From Paracoccaceae bacterium (GTDB lineage: Bacteria > Pseudomonadota > Alphaproteobacteria > Rhodobacterales > Rhodobacteraceae): DNA of 64,000 bases. Below the pieces are notes generated by a model, which saw only the letters and a list, made by a program, of their open reading frames with translations, was not told the DNA's origin and made no database searches. Position 1 is the stretch's first letter. Every line of letters starts with the position of its first letter. The translations under genes and the position numbers were made by a program. Positions 27,891 through 37,773 of this stretch are shown here, piece by piece. The stretch spans positions 1,044,001-1,108,000 of the forward strand of contig CP075370.1 of NCBI GenBank assembly GCA_019454225.1, read 5' to 3'.

Positions 27891-29264
27891 TCAGGCCCGC
27901 TCCACCTTCAGCCACACGCCGCCCTCCGGCCGAAGCGTCAGGATCATCACCGGCTTCGGCGCCTTGCCGGGCACCAGCGAGAACCGGAACCGCGACAGAA
28001 GCGTGGCCAGGATGATCACCGCCTCCTGCACCGCGAAGTTGGCGCCGATGCAGACCCGCGGCCCGTCGCCGAAGGGCAGCCAGGCGAAACGGTCGATGGC
28101 CTTGGGGTCGGCAAAGCGCGACGGATCGAAACGGTCCGGATCGGGCCAGAGCCTGTGGTGACGGTGCAGCGCATAGATCGGCAGGATCACCGTGTCGCCG
28201 GGCAGGATGTCGCGACCCATCAGCGTGTCGGCTGCCCGCGCGGTGCGCGACAGGAAAGCCGCGGGCGGATACATCCGCAGCGTCTCGTCCACGATCCGGC
28301 GGATCAGCGGCAGCGCCGACACGTCGGCGGCAGTTGCCGCGCGCCCGCCAAGCACCGCCTGCGCCTCGGCCCGCGCCTCTGCCTGAACGTCTCCGTCGAA
28401 GGCGCACAGATACAGCGCCCAGGCCAGTGTCAGGGCAGTCGTCTCGTGCCCTGCAACGATGAAGGTCAGAAGATTGTCGCGCAGTTCCGCGGTGGTCATG
28501 CGTCGGCCGGACTTCGGATCCTCGCCCGCCATCAGCAGGTCGAGCAGATCGGGGACCGGTCGCCCGCCTTCCGCCCGCCGTCGGTCGATGGCCGCATCGG
28601 CCACGCGCTTCATCTGCCGCATCGCCGATCCGGCAACCATGCGTCCCGGGCGCGGCACCCAGGGCGGCGCGCCGATGATGTCGAGCAGCGACACCCGCGC
28701 GGTCTGGGCGATGTAGTGTTCGATCGCGCGATGCACCGCGCTCCGGTCGAACCCGCCTGCCGGATCGCCGGACAGCGTGACATCCGAGATCACCTCGAAT
28801 GTCGTGGCCACCATCTCGTCATACAGGTCGGCGGCGCGGCCCGTGGCACGCCCGATCCGCTCGGCCGCGCGTTCGGCGGCCGCAGTCATCACCGGGCCCA
28901 GTGCCGCGACGTTGCGGTGGCTGAACACCGGCGCGGCGGTGCGTCGCTGCCACATCCATTCGGCGCCTTCCGCAACGAACAGGCTGTCGCCGATGGCGGG
29001 TTCGAGGATCAGCTTGGTCACCACCGACTTCGGATAGTTGTCGACGTTCTCGCGCAGGATGCGGCGCAGCGCCTCGGGCGCCATGACCATGTGCCAGCGC
29101 TTGACCGTGCGGCCCGACAGCATGGGCGCGCGGGTGGCGATCTCGGGAATCAGTTCCAGCACGTTGCGGCGTCCGGCCCTGAACGATCCGATCACGCCCA
29201 GCGGCGTGGTCGTCAGCGGAACGCGGACCGGCAGGCTTGCGGCGGGCAGTTCGGTGGACAGCAT
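27891..29264 (-). CDS. Cytochrome P450
   Basis: Heme monooxygenase of about 457 residues, soluble by sequence. Landmarks: I-helix AGHETTALTLAW with the oxygen-activating acid/Thr pair, K-helix ETLRMYP (ExxR), the meander region, and the heme loop FGDGPRVCIGANFA with the Cys thiolate ligand. I chose ATG 29264 because GAGG lies eight bases before it; ATG 29282 six codons upstream lacks a ribosome site. No ferredoxin or reductase gene is adjacent, so the redox partner is encoded elsewhere. The substrate is unknown. It is divergent from a lipoprotein gene and converges with pbpC. Confidence 0.92.
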   Translation of the reverse strand: MLSTELPAASLPVRVPLTTTPLGVIGSFRAGRRNVLELIPEIATRAPMLSGRTVKRWHMVMAPEALRRILRENVDNYPKSVVTKLILEPAIGDSLFVAEGAEWMWQRRTAAPVFSHRNVAALGPVMTAAAERAAERIGRATGRAADLYDEMVATTFEVISDVTLSGDPAGGFDRSAVHRAIEHYIAQTARVSLLDIIGAPPWVPRPGRMVAGSAMRQMKRVADAAIDRRRAEGGRPVPDLLDLLMAGEDPKSGRRMTTAELRDNLLTFIVAGHETTALTLAWALYLCAFDGDVQAEARAEAQAVLGGRAATAADVSALPLIRRIVDETLRMYPPAAFLSRTARAADTLMGRDILPGDTVILPIYALHRHHRLWPDPDRFDPSRFADPKAIDRFAWLPFGDGPRVCIGANFAVQEAVIILATLLSRFRFSLVPGKAPKPVMILTLRPEGGVWLKVERA

Positions 29265-29395
29265 GGTCGCGACCTCGGACATCAGCGCCGGATATAGGCA
29301 TCCCGGCGCCGTCCGGCCAGCCATGCCGGGGTGCGGCGGTTGCGCCGGGGGGCCGGGCGGGCTATCCCCCGGTAGTGACATCCGGGAAGGACACC

Positions 29396-29971
29396 ATGAT
29401 CGCATTCCGTCTATTGGTTGCCGTGCTGGGGCTGACGCTGGTGACCGGCTGCGCGCGCGATGACCTGAACGACCCGCCGGCGAACCTTGGCGATTTCCGC
29501 CTGGGACTGGCCGTGGTCGTGACCGACAACATGCAGAAGGTTCCGATCTCGCGCGAGGCCACGGGCGAGGAGTGGCAGGCGGCACTGGACAAGGCGCTCA
29601 GGGACCGGTTCGGCCGCTACGAGGGCGACAGGTTCTACAACATCGGCGTGACCGTGGACGGCTATGCCCTGGCCCCGCCCGGCGTGCCGATCGTGGCCTC
29701 GCCGAAGTCGATCCTCGTCGCAACGGTGGCGGTCTTCGACGATGCGAAGGGCGAGATGCTGAACGAGGACCGGAAGGGCCACCAGATCACCGCGTTCGAG
29801 GAAACCTCGGGTGGCACCATCGTCGGCTCCGGCCTGACCAAGACGAAGGAGGAACAGATGGAAAGCCTGGCCTTCGTGGCGGTGCGGCGGATCGAGGAAT
29901 ACCTGCTGGCCAATCCGGAATGGTTCGGTCTGCCCCCGGGCCCCCGCGACACCTCGGCCGAGGTGGAATAA
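29396..29971 (+). CDS. Putative lipoprotein, DUF6778-like
   Basis: 191-residue protein with a lipoprotein signal ([19 protein letters not shown], lipobox LVTGC, Cys19) and an Asp next but one after the Cys. The body ([64 protein letters not shown]) resembles a family of uncharacterised Rhodobacterales lipoproteins; I recall it as DUF6778 but cannot verify this. GGGAAGGA precedes ATG 29396. It ends just before the promoter of the first tuf gene. Function unknown. Confidence 0.75.
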   Translation: MIAFRLLVAVLGLTLVTGCARDDLNDPPANLGDFRLGLAVVVTDNMQKVPISREATGEEWQAALDKALRDRFGRYEGDRFYNIGVTVDGYALAPPGVPIVASPKSILVATVAVFDDAKGEMLNEDRKGHQITAFEETSGGTIVGSGLTKTKEEQMESLAFVAVRRIEEYLLANPEWFGLPPGPRDTSAEVE

Positions 29972-29995
29972 CCCGCCGCGCGGCCCTTCGCCCGC

Positions 29996-30024
29996 TTGAT
30001 TTTCCTTCGTCCGGCGGCTAAGTG
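29996..30024 (+). promoter_or_regulatory. Candidate promoter of the first tuf gene
   Basis: TTGATT (29996-30001), 17-base spacer, TAAGTG (30019-30024), placed 80 bases before the tuf start in an otherwise GC-rich gap. Spacing and location fit a housekeeping promoter; the -10 is imperfect. Confidence 0.45.
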
Positions 30025-30103
30025 CGCCGCGTCGCAATGAGGGCCCGCGCGCCGGTCGCATCCGACCACGGCGGAGGCCCCCCAACCACACGAGGCGTGC
30101 CCC

Positions 30104-31279
<1,176 letters not shown>

Positions 31280-31313
31280 GGGCTTCGCGCCCGAAAACGC
31301 GATCCACCTCTTG

Positions 31314-31347
31314 CAGGGCCGCCCGCCACGGGCGGCCCTGTGTTCTT
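31314..31347 (+). terminator. Rho-independent-like terminator behind tuf copy 1
   Basis: Perfect 12-base arms (CAGGGCCGCCCG / CGGGCGGCCCTG) with a three-base loop, followed by the T-rich TGTTCTTT. Location 35 bases after the tuf stop supports termination of a single-gene transcript. Confidence 0.85.
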
Positions 31348-31433
31348 TCATGCCCCGGAATGCCATCGGGCAGCCCCAGTCCGGCCACGATCCGCGCGCA
31401 ACGCTGGCACGGACAACTGCGCAGAGGTGCATC

Positions 31434-32786
31434 GTGGGGTATGTGTTCCGGTTCGTCTTTGGCGGCCCGTTCGTGATCCAGTTCGCCGTTGCGGCGGCCC
31501 TGACATGGTTCGGTCTGTCGGTCCAGCAGGACCAGGCCGCCCTTCTGGCCGCGCGGCAGGCGTTGCAGGCGGCCGAACCGCCGGCTGCGGTCAATGTGGG
31601 GGCCTTCAGCCCCGGCTCGGCCGGGAAGCTGCCGGTGGAACTGCGGATTCGCGCGACGCTGGCGACCGACCACAACGTGCGGCTGGTGCGCAAGACCAAC
31701 GGTATCACCACGGGCGAAAGCCTGCTCTACGTCCTGATGGATCCCGAGGCCGACGCCGGCACCATGGTGGCGCGGGCCGGGATCGTGATCGACCCCGATG
31801 ATCTGGAACGGGTGGCAACCTATCTGATCGGCAGTTCCGTCGGCTTTGCCGCCAAGGGGCCGGTGGTCGAGATCGGCGGCCTCGTGGCCCGGCCTGGCGA
31901 GGCGAGCCACGCCAGGAAGGCGATGCGCGAACAGGGCCTGACGGTCGCGCCGGAGTTCTTCTTCGTGGAGCCCTTCGTGAACGGACGGGCCGGCACACTC
32001 GCCGCCGCGCCCCGCGACAGCGGCGACCTGCCGATGATCATCTTCGGCTTCGCCGGGCTGTTCGGGCTGATCGGTGTCAAGCGGCTGCTGGGTGGCAGAC
32101 GCACCGCGACGGCAGCCCCGGCCCCTGCCGCGCCGAAGGCGGCTGTCGCAAGGCCGCTGCCCTGGGTGCGGCGGCTGCTGGGCATCGCCGTCGTCACGGT
32201 GGGCCTCGGTGCCTGGGCGTGGATGAAGGCCTTCAGCGGTTACTTCGGGGCGACCGGCAAGCCGCTCGAACTTGCGGACATCACGGGCGGATGGGCCGGG
32301 TTCTGGGGCAATGCCGGGGCCGATGCGGTTTCGGTGATCGCGCCGATCCTGCTGACCCTCGTCGCCATGCTGGTCGTCATCGTACTGATGGTGCGCCGCG
32401 TTCTGCGGGTGCTGGGCTTACTGACGCGGCGCCCGCAGGTTCCGGCGGTTGCGCCACCCCCCGTTGCCGTTCCGGTCGCGACGCCTGCCGTGGGCCTGCC
32501 GGCCTGGGCCATGGTGAAACATAAGCAGACCGCACCGCCCCCGGCTGCCGCCGCGATGCCGCCGGCGCCAGCCCTGCCGCCCGTCATCGTGTCCCGGCGC
32601 GGGGCCCCCGGGCCACTGGCGATCCGCCCCGGGTTCTCGCTGCGCGACATGCTTCCGGCGCGACGCGGCGCTGCCTTGTCAGGCCCCGATCCGTTCGACC
32701 GGCTGGCTGCACAGGTCCGTGCCGAACGGGAACGGGAACAGGGCCGCGCCAGTGCCTCCGTGCCGCGCCTGCACCCCGCCGAATAG
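31434..32786 (+). CDS. Membrane protein of unknown function
   Basis: About 450 residues from GTG 31434 (AGAGGT ribosome site). Visible layout: an N-terminal hydrophobic segment (about 8-30), a presumably extracytoplasmic region of about 160 residues with [19 protein letters not shown], transmembrane segments at about 200-220, 243-262 and 296-320, then a Pro/Ala-rich linker and an arginine-rich end ([18 protein letters not shown]). I do not recognise the family. It lies alone between tuf and the arsenic module and converges with the DUF2478 gene. No operon partner suggests a role. Confidence 0.7.
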   Translation: MGYVFRFVFGGPFVIQFAVAAALTWFGLSVQQDQAALLAARQALQAAEPPAAVNVGAFSPGSAGKLPVELRIRATLATDHNVRLVRKTNGITTGESLLYVLMDPEADAGTMVARAGIVIDPDDLERVATYLIGSSVGFAAKGPVVEIGGLVARPGEASHARKAMREQGLTVAPEFFFVEPFVNGRAGTLAAAPRDSGDLPMIIFGFAGLFGLIGVKRLLGGRRTATAAPAPAAPKAAVARPLPWVRRLLGIAVVTVGLGAWAWMKAFSGYFGATGKPLELADITGGWAGFWGNAGADAVSVIAPILLTLVAMLVVIVLMVRRVLRVLGLLTRRPQVPAVAPPPVAVPVATPAVGLPAWAMVKHKQTAPPPAAAAMPPAPALPPVIVSRRGAPGPLAIRPGFSLRDMLPARRGAALSGPDPFDRLAAQVRAEREREQGRASASVPRLHPAE

Positions 32787-32828
32787 GGTGGGCATGCACA
32801 AAGCTGCATTCTGATTGCTGGCCTGGTT

Positions 32829-33359
32829 TCAGTCCGACGCTTCTGTCATCGCGAGGTTGCGCGCCGCCGCGCCTTCGGCCCAGGCGACAACCCGTGAAGC
32901 CCGCGCCTCGAGCGGTGTCGCCAGCCCGTCGACGAACTCCAGAAATGCTGGCAGGTTCAATCCATTGACGCCAACGATGACGGGGACGCCGAGGTCGAGC
33001 GCGCGAACGATGGCGGGTCGCAGGCCGCGGCCGAGACATTCCTGCTTGCCGAACTTGTTCACCACGAGGACATCGCATCCGGCCAGCCTCGCCTCGACGT
33101 CGGCCGCAACAGCTTCGATCGCTCCGGAGTCGAGGCGGCAACCTCGAGAGCCCTGCCCGAGCGGCTGGCTGATCCGATGCAGCGGACCGTCGGGCAGAAC
33201 CCGGATGTCGGTGTCGCAGGGATGGGCGTGGTGACTGACCGGCAGGGCCCGGACGGTGCCCGCCAGCCGCAACCCGCGTGCCTGCAGACGGGCGACGGCG
33301 TCGCTCAGGCAGTCGTCGATCAGGCCGCGGCCCTCAAGGGTCACAAAGGCAATCTGCAT
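32829..33359 (-). CDS. DUF2478 protein linked to molybdenum metabolism
   Basis: 176-residue protein of the DUF2478 type, with the full set of family landmarks: MQIAFVTLEGRG, the CDTDIRVLPDGP segment, RISQPLGQGSRGCRLDSGA, VNKFGKQECLGRGLRP and PVIVGVNGLNLPAF. These proteins are NTPase-like and are often found near molybdate transport or molybdoenzyme genes. Here it follows aioA, a molybdopterin enzyme, by 63 bases on the same strand, so it is probably co-expressed and may help molybdenum supply or cofactor delivery to AioA. The biochemical role of the family is not settled. Confidence 0.85.
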   Translation of the reverse strand: MQIAFVTLEGRGLIDDCLSDAVARLQARGLRLAGTVRALPVSHHAHPCDTDIRVLPDGPLHRISQPLGQGSRGCRLDSGAIEAVAADVEARLAGCDVLVVNKFGKQECLGRGLRPAIVRALDLGVPVIVGVNGLNLPAFLEFVDGLATPLEARASRVVAWAEGAAARNLAMTEASD

Positions 33360-33422
33360 GTCATGCTCACGCTCGCAGGAACCGGGGCGCGCGGCAGGCG
33401 CACCCCGGCACGTTGTCGGTCG

Positions 33423-35882
33423 TCAGAGCGTAACCTCCCACGACTTGAAGCTGAGCTGCGCCATCTTGGGGCTGGCATCCGCGATCTTGCGGATGTTGGC
33501 CCAGGTCTGCTTGTAGTTCGGCAGGATCAGCGTGTTCGTCCCGGCGTTGATCACGTTGCCCTGCGTGCCCGAGGGCGCGCCGAACAGCATGAAGGTTTCG
33601 TTCCGCCGTGCCGTCGGTTCGATGTAGACCATCGCCTGGGTCGCTCCGACGTCGTTGTAGACCTCGGCCATGTCGCCGTTCTTCAGCCCGAGTTCTGCGG
33701 CATCCTCAGGGTTGATCTGAAGGTAGGGCAACGGGAATCGATCTGCGACAAAGTCGTTGTCCTGGTCGAGGAACCAGTTCTGCCAGTTGATGTTGGACCG
33801 TCCGTTGTTGATCAGGAAGCGGTGGTTCGCCCTTTGCTGTTCCTTGCCCGGCGCCTCGAGCCCGCGCCAGCCTGCGGCCATGAACAGCGCCTTCTTGTCC
33901 TCGCGTCCGTGCCGCGTGAACATGCCGTCCTCGTAGAGGCGCGGCGTGCCGACCAGCTTGCCGTCGGCAAAGCCTGTGACCGGTTCCTGAACGCCGTTCG
34001 TGCCCATCGCGCGCAGACGCTCGTAGGTCACCTCGGGGTTGCCCTGGTGGTAGCCGTCCATGAAGGCGTCTTCCTCGGTCTGCCAGTCGAAACCCGTGAA
34101 CTGGGCAGCATAGTCCGTCCGCCCATCCTCGGTCAGCACGCGCTGCAGATGATTGGCGAGCCGCGCGGCGATCAGGCAGTCGGGCATCGCCTGGCCGGGA
34201 CCGTCCATGTACTTCTCGGTCAGGCGCAGGCGGCGTTCGCCGTTCATCGAGGTGAGGTTCATCTCGCCTGCCTCGACGGCGGGCAGGATGACATGCGCGG
34301 CCTGCGCGTTCTGCGTGTGGATGATGTCCACATGCACCGAGAACAGCCCCCCTGCCTCGATCGCCGCCACGATCGCGTCCACCATCTCGGCGCGCGTCGC
34401 GCCCGGCCGCGCATCCATCGCCTCCTTCACCATGTTGGTGCGGCGATTGTACTCGCGCTTGAACGCGCTTGCGTTGAGCGTGGTCTTGTAGTGGTCGGTC
34501 GCCCAGTTGTGGTGCACCTTGCCGCGACCGGCGATGACCAGCTGATCGAAGTAGGGCGCGGGCCGGCCGACATGGCCGTCGCCGGGGCGGTAGTAGCCTT
34601 CCTGGTGGCCGCCAAGGCGGCAGCAGCCACCGCCCTCGCGCCCGACGTTCCCGGTGGCGAGCGCGATGTTCAAGAGCGCGCCGATGGTCCGGTAGTTGTC
34701 GTTGCCCCAGATGATGCCCTTCTCGTAGGCCGTCACCGTCTTGCGGCGGCTTCCGTCGTCCTTGGGCTTGGCGATCCATTCCGCAGCCTGGACGATCTGG
34801 GCCTCGGTCAGGCCGGTGATCGCGGCCGCGTCGGCCAGGCGCATCCTGCAGGCCTCGCGCGCCGCCGCGAAAGACCCGAGATTGGCGGGGTGTGCGGCAT
34901 CCTCGGGCACGGCAATGCCGTCGGCAAAGGTCGACGCCGCGATGAAGTCCTGATCCACCCATCCCTGATCCGCGATGTGGGTGAAAAGGGCGTTGAAGAG
35001 CGCGAGGTCGCTGCCCGAGTTGATGGCGAGGTGAAGAACGTTTTCAGCGCCCGCGACCTCTTCGCAGGCATTGATGGTGACCGACCGGCGCGGATCGACC
35101 ACGATCACCCGCGCGCCGTTCCGCATTCCCGGAACCATGTGGTTCAGGAACAGGTTCGTCTGTGTTTCCAGCGGGTTGGCACCGACGATGAAGATGGTGT
35201 CGGTCACTTCGTAGTCGGCATACTGATAGTTCAGCTCGTCCACGCCCATGTCTCGGCCGGAGTGCACTTCCGAGTTGTAGGCCGGACGGTTGTGGATGCG
35301 GCAGTGCTTTACCTTCATCGACCCGAAATAAAGCTTGCCGGTGCCCCAGGTGTTCTCGTATCCGCCTGCGCTGCCGCCGTGGTCGAACATCGAGACAAAA
35401 AGGTCGTCCTCGTTGTCCTTGTCCACCACCCGTGCCGTCACGCGCGCAACGAGGTCGAGCGCGTCATCCCATGTCGTCGGCTGCCAGGTGCCGTAACGCC
35501 AGACCAGCGGGTCGGTCAGGCGCTGTTGCTGCGTGCCCGTCACGTCGGACCGGCGGTTCTCGGCCATCCGCGCGCCCCGGACAGACCCGAGTCCCGCGTT
35601 CACCACGCAGTCAACGTCGGGCTTGATCACGAGGTGGACGTTCTGGCCATCCTGCTTGACCACATTGTACATGGATGGCGCGTACCAGGCATCGGTTTCC
35701 TGGAATTGCTGCTTGCTCAGGTCCTCGCCCGACCAGTTGGATTGCGGCGTCCCCTGGCGGTTCAGCGGCCAGGTGTACGCCTTGTAGCCGCAGCCGACGA
35801 TGCAGTAGTGGCAGGTGACATTGTGCACCTTGGCATCCGCGGGGATGATCGGCAGGCGGTCGATGTTGCGTTTGTAGGCCAT
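33423..35882 (-). CDS. aioA: Arsenite oxidase large (molybdopterin) subunit
   Basis: Catalytic subunit of the periplasmic arsenite oxidase, oxidising arsenite to arsenate at a Mo-bis-MGD centre. 819 residues. The N-terminal CHYCIVGC (Cys24, Cys27, Cys31) with Ser100 in GLGSVRGAR is the AioA [3Fe-4S] arrangement, where serine replaces the fourth cysteine found in other DMSO-reductase-family enzymes. Further family segments: CRIHNRPAYNSEVHSGRDMGVDELN, GREGGGCCRLGGHQEGYYRPGDGH and NRSNINWQNWF-like text near the end. It has no signal peptide; export is expected with the Tat-signal-bearing AioB, whose gene ends 12 bases upstream. Confidence 0.97.
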   Translation of the reverse strand: MAYKRNIDRLPIIPADAKVHNVTCHYCIVGCGYKAYTWPLNRQGTPQSNWSGEDLSKQQFQETDAWYAPSMYNVVKQDGQNVHLVIKPDVDCVVNAGLGSVRGARMAENRRSDVTGTQQQRLTDPLVWRYGTWQPTTWDDALDLVARVTARVVDKDNEDDLFVSMFDHGGSAGGYENTWGTGKLYFGSMKVKHCRIHNRPAYNSEVHSGRDMGVDELNYQYADYEVTDTIFIVGANPLETQTNLFLNHMVPGMRNGARVIVVDPRRSVTINACEEVAGAENVLHLAINSGSDLALFNALFTHIADQGWVDQDFIAASTFADGIAVPEDAAHPANLGSFAAAREACRMRLADAAAITGLTEAQIVQAAEWIAKPKDDGSRRKTVTAYEKGIIWGNDNYRTIGALLNIALATGNVGREGGGCCRLGGHQEGYYRPGDGHVGRPAPYFDQLVIAGRGKVHHNWATDHYKTTLNASAFKREYNRRTNMVKEAMDARPGATRAEMVDAIVAAIEAGGLFSVHVDIIHTQNAQAAHVILPAVEAGEMNLTSMNGERRLRLTEKYMDGPGQAMPDCLIAARLANHLQRVLTEDGRTDYAAQFTGFDWQTEEDAFMDGYHQGNPEVTYERLRAMGTNGVQEPVTGFADGKLVGTPRLYEDGMFTRHGREDKKALFMAAGWRGLEAPGKEQQRANHRFLINNGRSNINWQNWFLDQDNDFVADRFPLPYLQINPEDAAELGLKNGDMAEVYNDVGATQAMVYIEPTARRNETFMLFGAPSGTQGNVINAGTNTLILPNYKQTWANIRKIADASPKMAQLSFKSWEVTL

Positions 35883-35894
35883 GTCCTTTCCCCC

Positions 35895-36416
35895 CTATGC
35901 CAGCACGTTGGAGAGACGGCCGTAGATCAGCTCGTCCACCCCTTCGGCAAAGATGTCGCCGTTCGCGTCGACCCGCAGCGTGAACTGCGGCAGGTTCTGC
36001 GTCGCGTGGCCCCAGGTCTGCTGCCCGCCTGCCTCGCAGTCGAACCGGCTGAAATGGCCGGGGCAGTTCAGCGTCTTGTCCCCGGCGTTGTAGGACATCT
36101 GCCATCCCTTGTGCGGGCACAGGATCGAGAAGGCGACGACGTCACCATCCGGCCCGACGCCCCCCTGGACCGGATTTCCCAGCCTCAGCAGCACACCGGG
36201 GCTGTCGGAATCGGGATAGGCGATGTCCATCGGTTCGTTGACCTTGAGGGCCGACAGATTCGCCAGCCGGTTCGAGGGGTAGTCGAGCCGCGCGAGCGAC
36301 TGCGCCTGCGCGGGCGCAGGGGCGATGAACGTGGCAGCGGCCGCACCCGCGGCGCTGATCGCGCCGCCGCGCAGGAACTGTCGCCGACCAACGTCGACGA
36401 GCTTCGAGCATTTCAT
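35895..36416 (-). CDS. aioB: Arsenite oxidase small (Rieske) subunit
   Basis: Electron-transfer subunit of arsenite oxidase. 173 residues with a Tat signal (GRRQFLRGGAISAAG, cleavage near AQAQ), which should carry the folded AioBA complex to the periplasm. The Rieske [2Fe-2S] ligands are CPH-x15-CPGH, i.e. C-x-H-x15-C-x2-H. The extra cysteine pair that forms a disulphide in many Rieske proteins is absent: Trp in KGW and Gly in CPGH occupy those places. The gene is first of aioBA and is preceded by a 151-base region with palindromes. No cytochrome c gene follows, so the acceptor is encoded elsewhere. Confidence 0.96.
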   Translation of the reverse strand: MKCSKLVDVGRRQFLRGGAISAAGAAAATFIAPAPAQAQSLARLDYPSNRLANLSALKVNEPMDIAYPDSDSPGVLLRLGNPVQGGVGPDGDVVAFSILCPHKGWQMSYNAGDKTLNCPGHFSRFDCEAGGQQTWGHATQNLPQFTLRVDANGDIFAEGVDELIYGRLSNVLA

Positions 36417-36499
36417 TGCTGGGGCCCTCCCTGGCTTCCGGATTGGGCCCAGTTTAGCCAGTCAATGCAGGGCGCGGCGCGATTTGAAGCGGATGCTGC

Positions 36500-36554
36500 C
36501 TTGCGGCAAGTCGTTCGGAAAGTGCCGAAAATTCAGACGTTCGGATTTCCGAAC
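36500..36554 (-). promoter_or_regulatory. Palindrome cluster upstream of aioBA
   Basis: The aioR-aioB gap holds three dyads: GTTCGGATTTCCGAAC (36539-36554, perfect), TTCGGAAAGTGCCGAA (36514-36529) and CTTGCGGCAAG (36500-36510). The first two share the half-site TTCGG and their centres are 25 bp apart. They lie 84-138 bases before the aioB start and are good candidates for AioR binding. I find no GG-N10-GC pattern expected of a sigma-54 promoter and no strong -35/-10. Confidence 0.5.
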
Positions 36555-36567
36555 AGGCAAGGGGCAG

Positions 36568-37773
36568 TCATAGCCCCAGTTTCTGCATCTTTTCCCAAAG
36601 GGTCGTGCGCGAGACGCGCAAGAGCCGCGCAGCCTCGCCAACCTGCCCTCCCGTCCGATCGAGGACCGCGGCAATCTGGGCACGTTCGGCCGCATCGCGC
36701 ACCTCGGCCAAGGGTCGCACCGTCTCTGCTTCGGCGCGCTCGGGGAAAAGATCCGCTGTGGTGATCATCCCACCCGTCGCCATCTCCACCGCGCGCGCAA
36801 GCCGTGCCCGCACTTCGCGTCCGTTTCCGGGCCAGTCATGGCCGCGCATCGCCTCGTCCGCCATGGCCGCGATCCCCGCCAGTGGCACATCGCGGCGGGC
36901 GTTCAGGCCGGGGAACAGTCTGTGTGCAAGCCAGACCGCATCGTCCGGCCGGTCGGCAAGAGGCGGCACGACGATCGAATGCGCCCCGAACAGCGCCCCA
37001 AGATCGCCACGCAGAGCGGACGGATCAAATCCCATACCCTGACCGGCCGTCGCGATCAGCCTGGGGCTGCCTTTGCGGGCCAGCGTCATCATCCGATCCT
37101 GCCCCGGCCCTGGCAATCGGTCGATGGCCACGACGACCAGGGTTCCGTCGCGCGCTTCCTCTGCCGCCGCGCTGATGGCGACGGCCGCATCTGGTTCCTG
37201 CGCCACATCGAGGGTGACAAGCGGTGCTGCACAGCGATCAGACGCTGCATGCAACCGGCGGGCCAGCCTCAGCTTGCCCGAGCCTGACGGGCCCGTGATC
37301 AATACCGGACCTTCTCGCGCGGCAGCGGCGTCGATCTGCCGGTCGAGCGCTCTTGCCGCCGGGCTGATTCCCGATTGCGGCGGCATTTCAACATCGGGCC
37401 GCGCCTGCATGACCAGCGCCAGACGCCTGAGGAAGGAAGCCATGTCGAAAGGTTTGGTGATGTAGTCGGACGCCCCGGACCGGATCAGTCGCACGGCCTG
37501 TTCGATCCCGCCCTGTCCGGTGATGAACAGGAACGGCGGCGGTGGGCGCGTGCGCAAGAGTGTCTCGTACAACTCCTCGCCGGTTCCATCCGGCAACCGG
37601 ATGTCGCAGACGACGCCGTCGATGCTGCGCCGAGGTGTGCGGATTGCAGGTAGGGCGCGCGCGATCTGGCGGTGCCACTGAACCTCGGCCCCCTCCAGCG
37701 TCAGTCGCTGGACAAGCGAGTTTCCCATGATGTCGTCATCTTCAACAAGGACGATGCGGCGGCCCTCAAGCAT
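36568..37773 (-). CDS. aioR: AioR-like response regulator with degenerate AAA+ domain
   Basis: 401-residue NtrC-type regulator of arsenite oxidase genes. The receiver (1-125) has LVEDDD, the acceptor Asp in CDIRLPDG, and the conserved ITKPF. The central domain keeps a Walker A (GPSGSGKLRLARRLH), but the GAFTGA loop that contacts sigma-54 is missing, and the Walker B site reads VVVAIDRLP instead of LFLDE. The C-terminal Fis-type helix-turn-helix (GQVGEAARLLRVSRTTLWEKMQ) is intact. It overlaps aioS by eight bases. The position in aioX-S-R-B-A supports the name; the mechanism must differ from a sigma-54 activator. Confidence 0.88.
   Translation of the reverse strand: MLEGRRIVLVEDDDIMGNSLVQRLTLEGAEVQWHRQIARALPAIRTPRRSIDGVVCDIRLPDGTGEELYETLLRTRPPPPFLFITGQGGIEQAVRLIRSGASDYITKPFDMASFLRRLALVMQARPDVEMPPQSGISPAARALDRQIDAAAAREGPVLITGPSGSGKLRLARRLHAASDRCAAPLVTLDVAQEPDAAVAISAAAEEARDGTLVVVAIDRLPGPGQDRMMTLARKGSPRLIATAGQGMGFDPSALRGDLGALFGAHSIVVPPLADRPDDAVWLAHRLFPGLNARRDVPLAGIAAMADEAMRGHDWPGNGREVRARLARAVEMATGGMITTADLFPERAEAETVRPLAEVRDAAERAQIAAVLDRTGGQVGEAARLLRVSRTTLWEKMQKLGL

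Noticed and set aside
36417-36567. Sigma-54 promoter before aioB
   Set aside because: I searched for GG-N10-GC with TGGCAC/TTGC flanks and found none in the right orientation.
33177-36764. Long plus-strand open frame opposite aioA and aioB
   Set aside because: The minus strand carries clear arsenite oxidase genes with cofactor ligands; the plus frame has no family signature or ribosome site.
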